A stretch of 28,183 bases of DNA from Chara braunii. Taxonomy: Eukaryota > Streptophyta > Charophyceae > Charales > Characeae. Below, piece after piece: positions 19,496 to 27,995 of this stretch. The DNA is taken from positions 679,157 through 707,339 of the forward strand of contig BFEA01000255.1 of NCBI GenBank assembly GCA_003427395.1, read 5' to 3'. How positions within the stretch are numbered: position 1 is the stretch's first letter; the number at the start of each line of letters is the position of its first letter. The translations under genes and the position numbers were made by a program. Under the pieces are notes generated by a model. It was not told the DNA's origin. It did no database searches and worked only from the letters and a program-made list of their open reading frames with translations.

Positions 19496-20583
19496 TGTGA
19501 GGAATGAGCCCTCAAGAAGGGGCCTTGCCATGATGTACATGTTCTGGGCTAAGGCCCCAGCAAGCCTCGTGCCCGCCCTAAGTGAAGGCGGGCCAACAAA
19601 TCAACAAGAGCCCTCTGTGCCAACATTTCACGAAGTGGGGTCCATACAGTTGCAGCACGCCAGTTGGTTGGAGTGCACCGAGTCTCGGATTTCAGCAAAT
19701 GCTGAAAGCCCAGGGCCTCTGAGTTAGTTAGGCCCTGGGCACTCGAACGTGAGGCCGACAAGGCATCCTGGGTATAGAGGCCGAAAATGCCAAAGGTAAA
19801 TCAGCCCACTATCTGAATCTGGCCGCACGCCTTGATGAAAGAGGCGCAACTGCATTGCCCCGGGGCCCAACTGTATTGGGTTGGCTTCAGCCTCTGGGTC
19901 CCCGTCACAGGCTGAAGGGAGGCCGCCCACACGCTGCACTGGCATATAGGCAAGCACGGCGAGTGGGCAGGGATCTTGGCCATTGCGGGCAATGCCGGCA
20001 CGCTGCGCTAATGCGAGCTGCTGGCTGCTGCGCTGCGCTAAGAGGTGGTGCAAGGCAGGCATGCGCTAGGCGGTAGGGCGCTGCCTGTGCACTGGGCGCT
20101 TGGCGGCCATAGCCGGGCTGCAGAGGGCGCAGAGGGGTGAAGGGCGAAGGTGGTGCTTCGGAGGTGAAGGGCGCTGTGTGGGTAACAGGGAAGAGTGTGG
20201 ATGAAGAGGACACGTACCTGGTGGAGGTGGAGGTCGACATTGGTGTTGACATCATCACTCGTTGGTAGTCAAGTTGTCTGGTTGCTTTCATTGCTGTAGT
20301 TGTAGGATAGGTTGTAGAGTAGATAGGGCGCCTGGCGCCAAGATGTGTATAAGAGACAGAGATAGGGCGCCTGGCGCCATTCACAAGAGAGAGCTACATT
20401 TGGGTTATGCTGTTGGTGTTGCCCTGTTGGGCATGGACATTGACTCACGATTCTTCTGTATCATTCTCAATTGGATGGTTACTCGGTTCCATTGTGCTAT
20501 CTGCTTTGGCTTTGACTACTTGGACTTCAGTGTGAATTTGCATTCTGGATTTACGTGCTTCGTCCATATTCATGTTCCTTGGA
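19496..20583 (+). repeat. 3' LTR of element B
   Basis: 1088 bp as assembled. Taking out a 19-bp adapter and a 20-bp duplication at 20341-20379 gives 1049 bp, exactly the length of the 5' LTR. It ends TTCCTTGGA, where the 5' copy has TTCCTTGCA. Confidence 0.93.
20321..20379 (+). repeat. Nextera mosaic-end insert with 20-bp duplication
   Basis: agatgtgtataagagacag at 20341-20359 is the Tn5/Nextera mosaic end. It is flanked by agatagggcgcctggcgcca at 20321-20340 and again at 20360-20379. The 5' LTR has the segment only once. Confidence 0.95.
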
Positions 20584-20587
20584 CATA

Positions 20588-21620
20588 TCACTAGAGCGAT
20601 CAGTAAGACAAGGGACTCAATTGGCCCCTTCCTCTTTGTCATTATTATGGAGGCTCCAACAACCAATTTAAGAATTAAAAAATAAAAAACACAATGAACG
20701 TATTCAGGTCTCATCTATCCTAGAAGAGGCTATCCCTGTTTGCTCCTTGTTTGCTTATGACCTCTCCCTTATAATGGAGGCTTCTAATGAGAACTTGACT
20801 CTTGAGTGCTATTAAAAATATGACAGACAAATTTTGTTCCCTCTTCGACATGACGTCGATGACGATTAATTGGGTAACTAAAACCCAAGGATGCTGGATA
20901 CATTGTCAAAGGGTCAGGCCACCAGAGCAACCTTTATATTAATTGGTTATCATTAGACACCCCTATCAGAGTCTTAGGTGTGTATCTCTATCAGCGGAAG
21001 ACAAACCAATAGCAAATAATGATTCGGTATCAAAACGAGCCTAAGCTAGAATGAAGTTATGAAAAGACAAGTGTACCGCTCTTATAAGGTTATCAACAAC
21101 GCCATTCTTGCCTCCTTATGGTATAGAAGGTCGACAATATGCGCATTGGACAAGGAGGTTCTTCGCTCCCTACAAGGCAGATAACAACTTTCTTATTGGA
21201 GGGGAAATCATGTGTAAGAATGTCATTAGTAGGGTAGCATGACAATCAGTGATCCAACCAAAATTAAAAGGTGGATTGCGTATCTTGAATCCAACCACGC
21301 ACGCAATGACATTGTCATTACAATGGCTAAAGAGGTTACTTTTCAATCCACAAACTCTATGGTCTGCATTGACTTGGGAAGAAATTGCTCAATTGGCACC
21401 ACCAGTCCCTGAAGGAACTGACCCGATGATATGGCTTGAAAGCCGTTATTGGTCTATTCCAAAGAGGCAAGTACAAGTCTTTCATCATTCCAATGATTCA
21501 AAGAGACAAGCAGCAAAGACAAATATAAATAAAGATCCCTTCTGGCCTAACCTTCTCACGACTCGGCCTAAACTACCTCTTCCAGACAAGGAGGAGCTGG
21601 CGCGTTGTTCGAAAGAAGAA
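20588..21620 (+). pseudogene. LINE reverse transcriptase, 3' half
   Basis: Resumes the LINE right after element B. SLERSVRQGTQLAP corresponds to the QG-x-PLSP block of LINE RTs. One frame over comes FLFVIIMEAP, then FAYD (20750-20761) where the catalytic FADD block is expected, followed by a Ser-Asn-Glu-Asn-Leu segment. At 21249 a longer frame opens with QPKLKGGLRILNPTTHAMTLSLQWLKRLLF and LWSALTWEEI, typical of the GGLG and tryptophan-rich C-terminal segment of LINE ORF2. It runs into a GAA repeat. The second catalytic aspartate is lost and there are several frame changes, so it is dead. Confidence 0.8.
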
Positions 21621-21698
21621 GAAGAGGAAGAAGAGGAAGAGGGAGAGGAAGAGGAGGAGGAGGAGGAAGAAGAAGAAGAAGAAGAAGAAGAAGAAGAC

Positions 21699-21759
<61 letters not shown>

Positions 21760-21760
21760 C

Positions 21761-21791
<31 letters not shown>

Positions 21792-21850
21792 AGAAGTAAG
21801 AAGAAGTAAGAAGAAGTAAGAAGAAGAAGAAGTAAGAAGAAGAAGAAGCG
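21616..21850 (+). repeat. (GAA)n / (AAT)n compound microsatellite
   Basis: GAA/GAG units from 21616 to about 21700, then perfect AAT/TAA units from 21702 to about 21757, then more GAA with AGAAGTA variants to about 21850. It directly follows the LINE C-terminus and may have grown from its 3' tail. The Glu-rich peptide encoded here is a by-product. Confidence 0.92.
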
Positions 21851-22240
21851 TGCCCCCTGTGAAAAGAAATCAGACTGATGCTCCCCAGAATAGAAGGAGA
21901 TGGCTCAGTATTCGAAAGAAGAAAAAGAGGAAGAAGAAGAGGAAGACGACGAAGAAGACGAAGATGAAGAAGAAGAAGCTCTAAACTCTAAACCCAAGGA
22001 TGATACACATAAATCGAGAATGGTCCATTAGAAAGGGAAAAAAAGAGGGAAAAAAATGGAACGATAAAGAGAAAATTAGCATGGCCGCTGCGCAAAGGAT
22101 GACACACACAAATTACAAAATGCCAAAATGGTCCAAAGAATCACAGTTAAGATTTTTTTTGATAACGTGCGATCAAAACTTTCACGGAAAAAAACTCTCG
22201 GAATGAAAATGCTGGAAAGGAGAAATATGACAAGATCCCA
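21851..22240 (+). other. Purine-rich unassigned spacer
   Basis: A-rich and G-rich, with a second short GAA cluster at 21915-21980. No gene-like frame and no recognised element. Confidence 0.5.
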
Positions 22241-22242
22241 AC

Positions 22243-22313
22243 TGGGTGTAGCTCAGTTGGTAAGGCGTTCAAGCGGCGCAAAGGAGGTCGTGGGTTCAAT
22301 TCCCATTGCCCCC
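22243..22313 (+). other. tRNA-like segment 1 (Pol III A and B boxes)
   Basis: It has tagctcagttgg, an exact A-box (TRGYNNARNNG-type), and ggttcaattcc, an exact B-box type match, spaced as in a tRNA. The T-arm (GTGGG/CCCAT) folds and ends in TGCCCCCA. The acceptor pairs in 5 of 7 positions, but the D and anticodon stems are poor. A functional tRNA is unlikely. A tRNA pseudogene or the head of a SINE fits better. Confidence 0.55.
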
Positions 22314-22374
22314 ACGATAGTGCCTGTGGCACGCTTGGCGTCTTACCTTCGAGACGGCCAGTTGCTAAAGAAAG

Positions 22375-22450
22375 TGCGTAGTAGCTCAGTGGACAGAGCT
22401 CCGGTCTTGCAATGGGGAGGTTGCGGGTACGACTTTGTCAACCCGCAATT
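22375..22450 (+). other. tRNA-like segment 2
   Basis: The A-box-like tagctcagtgg is followed by a perfect D stem (GCTC/GAGC). The anticodon loop region reads cttgcaa, but the stem has several mismatches. The T-arm region is a perfect 8-bp stem, ttgcgggt/acccgcaa, around a 12-base loop that lacks a good B box. tRNA-derived rather than a working gene. Confidence 0.45.
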
Positions 22451-22531
22451 TCCCCCGAGCACAATTGGTTGGTGTAGATTGCACCCCACGTACTTGCCCC
22501 GAGCCTGGCATAGCACCTTTACAGACTAATG

Positions 22532-22600
22532 ACCTCAATAGCTCAGTGGGTAGAGCTCTGATATCGTAACCTGGAGGTCCCGGGTTCAATTCCAATACAC
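22532..22600 (+). other. tRNA-like segment 3
   Basis: tagctcagtgggtagagc gives an A box and D stem, and ggttcaattcc gives a B box. The 3' half of the T stem and the acceptor are replaced by an ACACAAC repeat (about 22595-22630), so it cannot form a cloverleaf. The 5' acceptor half (gacctca) has no partner. This pattern of a tRNA head followed by a simple tail suits a SINE-type retroposon. Confidence 0.5.
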
Positions 22601-22640
22601 ACAACACACAACACACAACACATAACACATAACCCATAGC

Positions 22641-22927
22641 TGATAACCGACTAAGGGGGGTGCAGGGGGGGATGGGCTGGAGGTTTTCCCTGGCAGGAAT
22701 CGGCCCTTTGGCGAGCTGGTGTGATGGTTACAGACCGATAACCCTGCCCCCTCGATATGACACTAGCAGGGGTGGAAAATGGCCCCACGCTAAAAAACAC
22801 AATCTATAACTGATAGGCAACTGGGGTGCAAGGGGGGATGGGCCAGAGGTTTCCCTGGCAGGAATTGGCCCTGTGGCGAACTAGTGCGACGGTTACGGAC
22901 CGATTTAACCTTGCCCCCTCAATATGA
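22641..22927 (+). repeat. Imperfect repeat pair, ~170-bp spacing
   Basis: 22641-22760 and 22811-22927 share long stretches, including a G-run, ttccctggcaggaat, and ggttac(a/g)gaccgat, ending in gccccctc(g/a)atatga. The copies differ at perhaps one base in eight. No coding content. Confidence 0.8.
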
Positions 22928-23375
22928 ACTGGATAACTGACTATCCACGACGACAACACAAACCCCTAATACAAGGCAACAATAGGCTGTGCTAGGAACA
23001 TGTCACACGGGTCGGGTCGGGGGCTGCCTTAGGTAAGACCTTGGTCAGGTAGGACCAGTAGACACTGCCTGGGGTACATCCGTGGAATGTTCGCTGTATG
23101 ACCAACCCAGGGCTGGTGCTCATAAGGAGAGTGCATATGACGATCATGCTTGGTGACCGAAGTGCCCCGCACGACAAGGCTCGTCCAATAGTGCTTCAAC
23201 TAGGGCTGGGAGGGATTTTCCTGGCATAGCACAGGGTTTTCCTGGCCTAGCGCTGGTGCCTGCAATACTGTCCGGTATGCCCGAGGTAAGGGTCAACAGT
23301 GCCCCCCGTAGATGGAGAAGCAGGGGTTACACTAAGGAAGAAGATCGTTAAGGTAGGAATCCTGTGAGCACCAAG
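22928..23375 (+). other. Unassigned spacer with short internal repeats
   Basis: No gene. ttttcctggc(a/c)tagc occurs twice near 23216-23260, echoing the tccctggc core of the preceding repeat pair. It ends in the poly-A run at 23376. Confidence 0.5.
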
Positions 23376-23418
<43 letters not shown>

Positions 23419-23490
23419 AGAAGAAGAAGAAGAAGAAGAAGAAGAAGAAGAAGGAGGAGGAGGAGGAGGAGAAAAAGAAGAAGAAGAAGA
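23376..23490 (+). repeat. Poly-A run followed by GAA/GGA repeat
   Basis: 38 A residues (23376-23413) lead into GAA and GGA units to about 23490. A poly-A run grading into a microsatellite is a common mark of a retroposon 3' end, here possibly belonging to the tRNA-like or repeat units just upstream. Confidence 0.85.
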
Positions 23491-23753
23491 ATTTAAAAGA
23501 TAATATGATTAATATCTGAACAACTTTCGCCTGGGCGATTGCATTGGAGTCATCACATGGCCAAAGGGCCAGTGACGAGAAATATGATAAGATCTGGTGG
23601 ATCGAGGCCCAAAGCGAGTGAACCCCAACCTCAAATTTTGTGGACCTCGATTATGATTATGAAAAACAATAATATTTATTAATTTTATTTATGATTTATT
23701 ATTATTTTTAAGATTTAAAGGCATTTCCAGATGGTTGACCACAAATGATAACC
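23491..23753 (+). other. AT-rich unassigned spacer
   Basis: Contains a T/A-rich block at 23660-23720. No open frame of note. Confidence 0.5.
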
Positions 23754-23799
<46 letters not shown>

Positions 23800-23801
23800 A
23801 A
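23754..23801 (+). repeat. (CAA)n microsatellite
   Basis: About 15 CAA units with a single CGA interruption. Confidence 0.95.
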
Positions 23802-24029
23802 ATTGAAAAAAGGTGAATGCAAAGGGAACTTAAGGAAATTGATCTCGGACGGCAGCAGACCACCAACTAAAATACAGACAACAGACTCGAAAACTGCTGA
23901 ATCATCATCATCATCATCTGTTTTTCTCGATTTGAACTGTCAGATCGTTGACTCCAAGGTAAGCAAAAACAGTGTGTGTGTGCTGCAGTACCCTCTGCTC
24001 ATCAGCATCGTCTTTGACCTGCAAGAAAC

Positions 24030-24600
24030 AAACAGCCAAACAGACAGAAGAAAAAAACAGACAAACAAACAGAGACGAACAGACAAACAGACAAACAAAC
24101 ACAGAAGAACAGACAAACAGACAAGCAAACAGAGACGAAAAGACAAACAGACAAGCAAACAGAGACGAAAAGACAAACAGACAAACAAACAGAGACGAAA
24201 AGACAAACAGACAAACAAACAGACGGACAAACAAACAGACAAACAGACAAACAGAAACAGACAAACAGACAAACAGACAAACAGACAAACAGACAGGGGA
24301 AAAACAGACAAACAAACGGATGAGCAGACAAATAAGCAAACAGACAGACAGCTAAACAGACGAACAGACAAAACCAAAAGACGAACGGACAAACAAACAG
24401 ACAAACAAACAGACAAACAAACAGACGAACAGACAGACAGAAAAACAGGCAAGCAAACAGACAAACCGACAAACAAACAGAGAAACAGAGAAACAAACAA
24501 ACAAACAAACAAACAAACAAACAAACAAACAAACAAACAAACAGACAGACAGACAGAGAGAGAGACAAATAGACAAACACAACAAAAACAAACATGCAAA
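24030..24600 (+). repeat. CAAA/CAGA tetranucleotide array with 30-bp minisatellite
   Basis: The whole stretch is built of GACAAACA-type blocks. From 24061 to 24234 there is a clear 30-bp higher-order unit in about six copies (24061, 24091, 24121, 24151, 24181, 24211), best seen by the agagacgaaa landmark. From 24496 it becomes pure CAAA, then CAGA. Because the unit has no stop in several frames on either strand, long Lys/Gln/Thr or Cys/Leu/Val frames appear. These are not genes. Confidence 0.95.
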
Positions 24601-24726
24601 AAATGGAAATCAGGCTAGGAAGTCATGCTGGATGTCGGAGTTGCAAAAACAACGCGGAAAAAGGTTTAAATGAGCTATTTCCAGTTTGAAGTCAAACTTT
24701 GGAAGGACATTTTTTTTCAAAAGCAT

Positions 24727-25273
24727 CAGGGTTGCATACCCGCCGACCGCCGACCCCGACCGCCGACCATTTTGCAGCCGATCAGTAGGGCCGACTGGTC
24801 CGCGGTCTGCCGACCAGTCAGAAAACAGCCATCCACTTATTTTTTTCAAATCTGAGTTGGGGGCAGTACTGCACTTGCTTACTACAGCCCAAATCCGCTG
24901 AGAATCTTTTGGGGATGAGGGGGGGAATAGGGGGGTTAGAGGGGGGTATGGGGGGGTATAGGGGTGCTATAGGGGGTATTTTGGGGGCTATGAGGGTGTT
25001 GGGGGGCGGTTTGGGGGAGTTGAGGGTGTGTGTGGGGTTGTTTGGAGCAGGTATGGGGATGTTAGTGGGGTTATGGACTCCACCCCCCCCCCCCAAAAAA
25101 AAAAAACTATTTATTTTAAATTATTTATGAAATAATAAATAATAAAATTTTATTTATTTATTTATTTTGTGGGGTGCCGACGACCCCCAATCGGTAGGCG
25201 CCGACCAGCCGAGCGGTTGGCTGGTTGGCAGCCGACCAATCAAGGGCGCCGACCGTTGGGGTATGCAACACTG
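24727..25273 (+). mobile_element. Non-autonomous hAT-type DNA transposon, 547 bp
   Basis: It starts cagggttgcataccc and ends gggtatgcaacactg, terminal inverted repeats matching at 14 of 15 positions. The flanks are aaaagcat (24719-24726) and gaaagcat (25274-25281), an 8-bp target duplication with one mismatch; 8 bp and a CAG...CTG end are hallmarks of the hAT superfamily. Just inside both ends the motif gccgacc/gccgact recurs, several times at each end and in the same orientation, as expected for transposase subterminal binding sites. No transposase is encoded, so it would need one in trans. The core is a G-rich stretch (about 24910-25080) and an AT-rich block (25100-25165). Confidence 0.8.
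24910..25080 (+). repeat. G-rich, quadruplex-prone tract in the hAT element
   Basis: Repeated runs of 3-8 G separated by short A/T spacers on the + strand across about 170 bases, then a C-run at 25083-25095 followed by an A-run. It meets the simple pattern for multiple G-quadruplexes. The Pro-rich and Gly-rich frames here are composition artefacts. Confidence 0.8.
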
Positions 25274-25359
25274 GAAAGCATTCTTAATTTCTTATACCGT
25301 GTCCAGTTGAGAGAAGCACAAGTAATGGCCGGGACAAGAACTTCAGATCAATCGGTGCT

Positions 25360-25580
25360 TCTCATCTTCCTTTCTCCTTCATCCCAGTGCTTCATCTTCC
25401 CCTCCTTTTTTTTCACTTTCTTCCGTCTCCTCCTCCATCTCCTCGTCCTGTTCTCCCCCCTCTTCAATCTCCTACTTGTCTTCCTCTTCCTCGCAGTCCT
25501 CTAACTCCTTCCTCGTCATCTTCATTGTTATCCTCTTGTCTGCTTCCACAGCGTCATCTTCGTTCTTGTCTTCCCTGCTT
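25360..25580 (+). repeat. CT-rich low-complexity tract
   Basis: Dominated by C and T with TCTTCC and CTCCTC runs. No reliable coding. Confidence 0.75.
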
Positions 25581-25749
25581 CCATCTCCCACCATTATTCC
25601 CTTCTGCATTGGGATCCCAATTGCACAGTCACAAGGTCACAAGGAGACTACCACTAAGTCATTGCAAAACAACAAGGCGCGCCATAACCAAGCTGACAAA
25701 CGACTGATTCATGCCAAACAGAGCAGGAGAGAAAGGAGGAGGAGGTGGG

Positions 25750-26575
25750 GTAATAGTAGCTGTAGCAGTAGCAGTAGCAGTGGCAGTAGCAGTAGCAGTA
25801 GCAGTAGCAGTAGCAGTAGCAGTAGCAGTAGCAGTAGCCGTAGCAGTAGCAGTAGCAGTAGCAGTAGCAGTAGCAGTAGCAGTAGCAGTTGGAGTAGCAG
25901 TAGTACTAGTAGTAGCACTACTACTACCTCTAGTAGTAGTAGTAGCAGTAGCAGTAGTAGTAGCAGTAGCAGTAACAGTAGCAGTAGCAGCAGCAGTAGC
26001 AGCAGTAGCAGTAATAGTAGCAGTAGCAGTAATAGTAGCAGTAGTAGCAGTAATAGTAGCAGTAACAGTAATAGTAGCAGCAGTAGCAGTAATAGTAGCA
26101 GTAGCAGTAATAGTAGCAGTAGTAGCAGTAACAGCAGCAGTAACAGTAGCAGAAGAAGTAGCAGTAGCAGCAGCCGTGTAGCAGTAGGAGCAGCCGAGTC
26201 GGAGTCGCAGTAGCAGTAGGAGTAGCAGTAGCAGTAGCAGTAGCAGTAGCAGTAGCAGTAGCAGCAGGAGTAGGAGTGAGAGTGAGAGTAAGAGTAGCAG
26301 TAGCAGTAGCAGTAGCAGTAGCAGTAGCAGTAGCAGTCGTAGGAGTAGCAGAAGCAGAAGCGGTAGCAGTAGCAGTAGCAGAAGCAGTAGCAGTAGCAGT
26401 AGCGGGAACCGGAGCAGTAGCAGTAGCTGTAGCAGCAGGAGTGGGAGTAGCAGCAGCAGCAGCAGTCGCAGCAGCAGCAACAGCCTCCGCCGCCAGCAGC
26501 AGTACGAGGAATAGTAGTAGCAGGAGTACAAGTAGAAGGAGGAGGAGGAGGAGGAGGAGGAGGAGGAAGAGGATT
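25750..26575 (+). repeat. AGCAGT-type hexanucleotide array (~820 bp)
   Basis: Units of gtagca and gcagta are repeated with drifting variants (AGTAAC, AGTAGT, AGGAGT). The first 150 bases and 26220-26340 are the most regular. The end changes to GGA units (26536-26570). Long poly-Ser, Ala-Val, and Leu frames on both strands come from the repeat and are not proteins. Confidence 0.95.
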
Positions 26576-26579
26576 TGCC

Positions 26580-27629
26580 TTACATGAAGTCCAAGGGTGC
26601 CAACTGCATAGCCTGGAACGAGAGACCAGAAATGGTGCTCGAAACAGTCTACAACTCCGTCAAAAGAAGTCACCTGCACAAGAGAGACTCAAACACAGGG
26701 TTAAGAGCTGGTTAGTTATGATGCCTCTAGACAAGTTAAGAGCTCAGAAGAGCAACAGCAGAAGCAGCAAAGGAGACAATCAAACTCCAAGGCGATTTGC
26801 TGCTGGCAAGTGCATGTCTGATGCTGCAAAAAAAAAGGCCAGATACTGATTACACGCAAGCAGATCATACCCACCCAGAGTTAGTTCCTCACTTCTCTGC
26901 CTGCCCCAGAAATTCCTCCTTTCTGGGAGCTGAAGACTACCGTCTTCACCCAAATAGAACGCCCGGTCATCATAGCTGTATGTGGGTCAAATTTCAGTCT
27001 AGAATCTAGATACAGTGATTATGACCAGGTGTCATTCTATTCGGGTGAGAAGTCGGTTCACCAGTTGATTAGATGATTGGTTACTATTTTTCCCAAGTTG
27101 TGACGGGATCTCAGCCGTCTGATCCTTTCAGATCAACTGGTGGGCCGGTGGCTTCATCTCCAGAATACCGGTCGGCGGTCACTTTTAATTAAGTTTTTTA
27201 ACCTCTTCTTTTTTGGGGGGGGAATATAGGTATTATAATCTCGTCAGAAAAGATACAGCACTGGAACAACTGGTGTTCTTAAGCCACCAGTACATCCGAG
27301 CCTCTTTTTCGCCCAGACGGGGGGGGGCCTGCCCTCGCGTGCCAGGCTTTGCCGACACGCCAATGCGGCGCTTTTTTTTTTGGTCTTTTCTGCGGTGCCG
27401 CCAGCCATTTTTGGGCCAGTATCTCCAAGCCTCTGAAACTTTCGGATTTCATTGATTTCTTTTTAAAGAAAAGAAGAAAAAGCACGTCGTTGGAGACTGG
27501 CTGTTTAGTAGGGTTTACTCTATAGAGTCTAGGATCAGGGACAGACCCCACTGAGCCATGTCTATGTCTAAGTCAGACGATTGGCATTGGCAATTGAGTT
27601 TTCAACGTTTCACCAAATCCAAATGCAAA

Positions 27630-27630
<1 letters not shown>
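26580..27630 (+). other. Unassigned DNA
   Basis: No frame over about 90 codons with protein character. G runs at 27214 and 27321, a T run at 27371. Nothing further recognised. Confidence 0.5.

Positions 27631-27674
<44 letters not shown>
27631..27674 (+). repeat. Poly-A tract (44 A)
   Basis: 44 uninterrupted A. Could mark the 3' end of a retroposon upstream, but no A/B box or RT is visible there. Confidence 0.95.
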
Positions 27675-27678
<4 letters not shown>

Positions 27679-27682
27679 CAGG

Positions 27683-27995
27683 CATCAGATTGCCTGCCCT
27701 ACAACGAACCTAGACGTAGTTGGGGCTGAGTTTTCACCATCCGACCGCAGCCATCAGATTGCCCTGCAAGGATTCAGCGCAGAAGATGGAATGATTCATC
27801 CATTTACTGTTAAAGAGCAACGAATGTATTTTGCCACCCTCTGTGGGCAGATCCACTCATCTCTTTTTCGTATTGAGTGTGCGTGCGGGGTCAGCCATAG
27901 TCCAGTGGGGGGTTAGTTTTCCCCATCGGGCCATCAGATTGCCGTTCAACGACCTAGACATAGTCCGGTGGGGCTCGGCCCTCAGCGTATTGTCC
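27683..27995 (+). repeat. Degenerate repeat with catcagattgcc core
   Basis: catcagattgcc occurs at 27683, 27752 and 27932. The first and third copies are also followed by aacga(a)cctagac(a/g)tagt. A shared ggggctgagttttcacc / ggggttagttttcccc segment precedes the second and third cores. An old, rearranged tandem repeat. No coding. Confidence 0.65.

Larger units (their letters stand above)
12150..20583 (+). mobile_element. Ty3/gypsy chromovirus-like retrotransposon B, near-complete
   Basis: Two long LTRs (12150-13198 and 19496-20583), a PBS, an intact gag, a pol in the -1 frame and a polypurine tract (aagggggatggaa, 19483-19495) are all in the right order. The bases flanking the element are CATA on both sides (12146-12149 and 20584-20587), a 4-bp target duplication; Ty3 elements usually make 5 bp. 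A chromodomain-like segment ends the integrase. Pol has two TGA stops and a pair of compensating frameshifts, plus doubtful residues in protease and RNase H, so it is probably inactive but only mildly decayed. It sits inside a LINE pseudogene. Confidence 0.95.

Noticed and set aside
22243-22600. Functional tRNA genes
   Set aside because: A and B boxes are present but anticodon and acceptor stems do not pair well; the third copy lacks its 3' half.
22147-22637. Minus-strand peptides containing ELNPGPP or ELNPRPP
   Set aside because: These are the antisense reading of the B box and T-arm of tRNA-like sequences.
23754-24600. CRISPR array
   Set aside because: Repeats are contiguous with no unique spacers, and the DNA is eukaryotic.
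23803-24618. 271-codon Lys/Gln/Thr-rich frame, plus Cys/Leu/Val-rich frames on the other strand
   Set aside because: They are translations of the CAAA/CAGA array, open on both strands because the unit lacks stops.
25476-26679. Long poly-Ser, Ala-Val and Leu-rich frames on both strands
   Set aside because: By-products of the AGCAGT repeat; no non-repetitive protein sequence attached.
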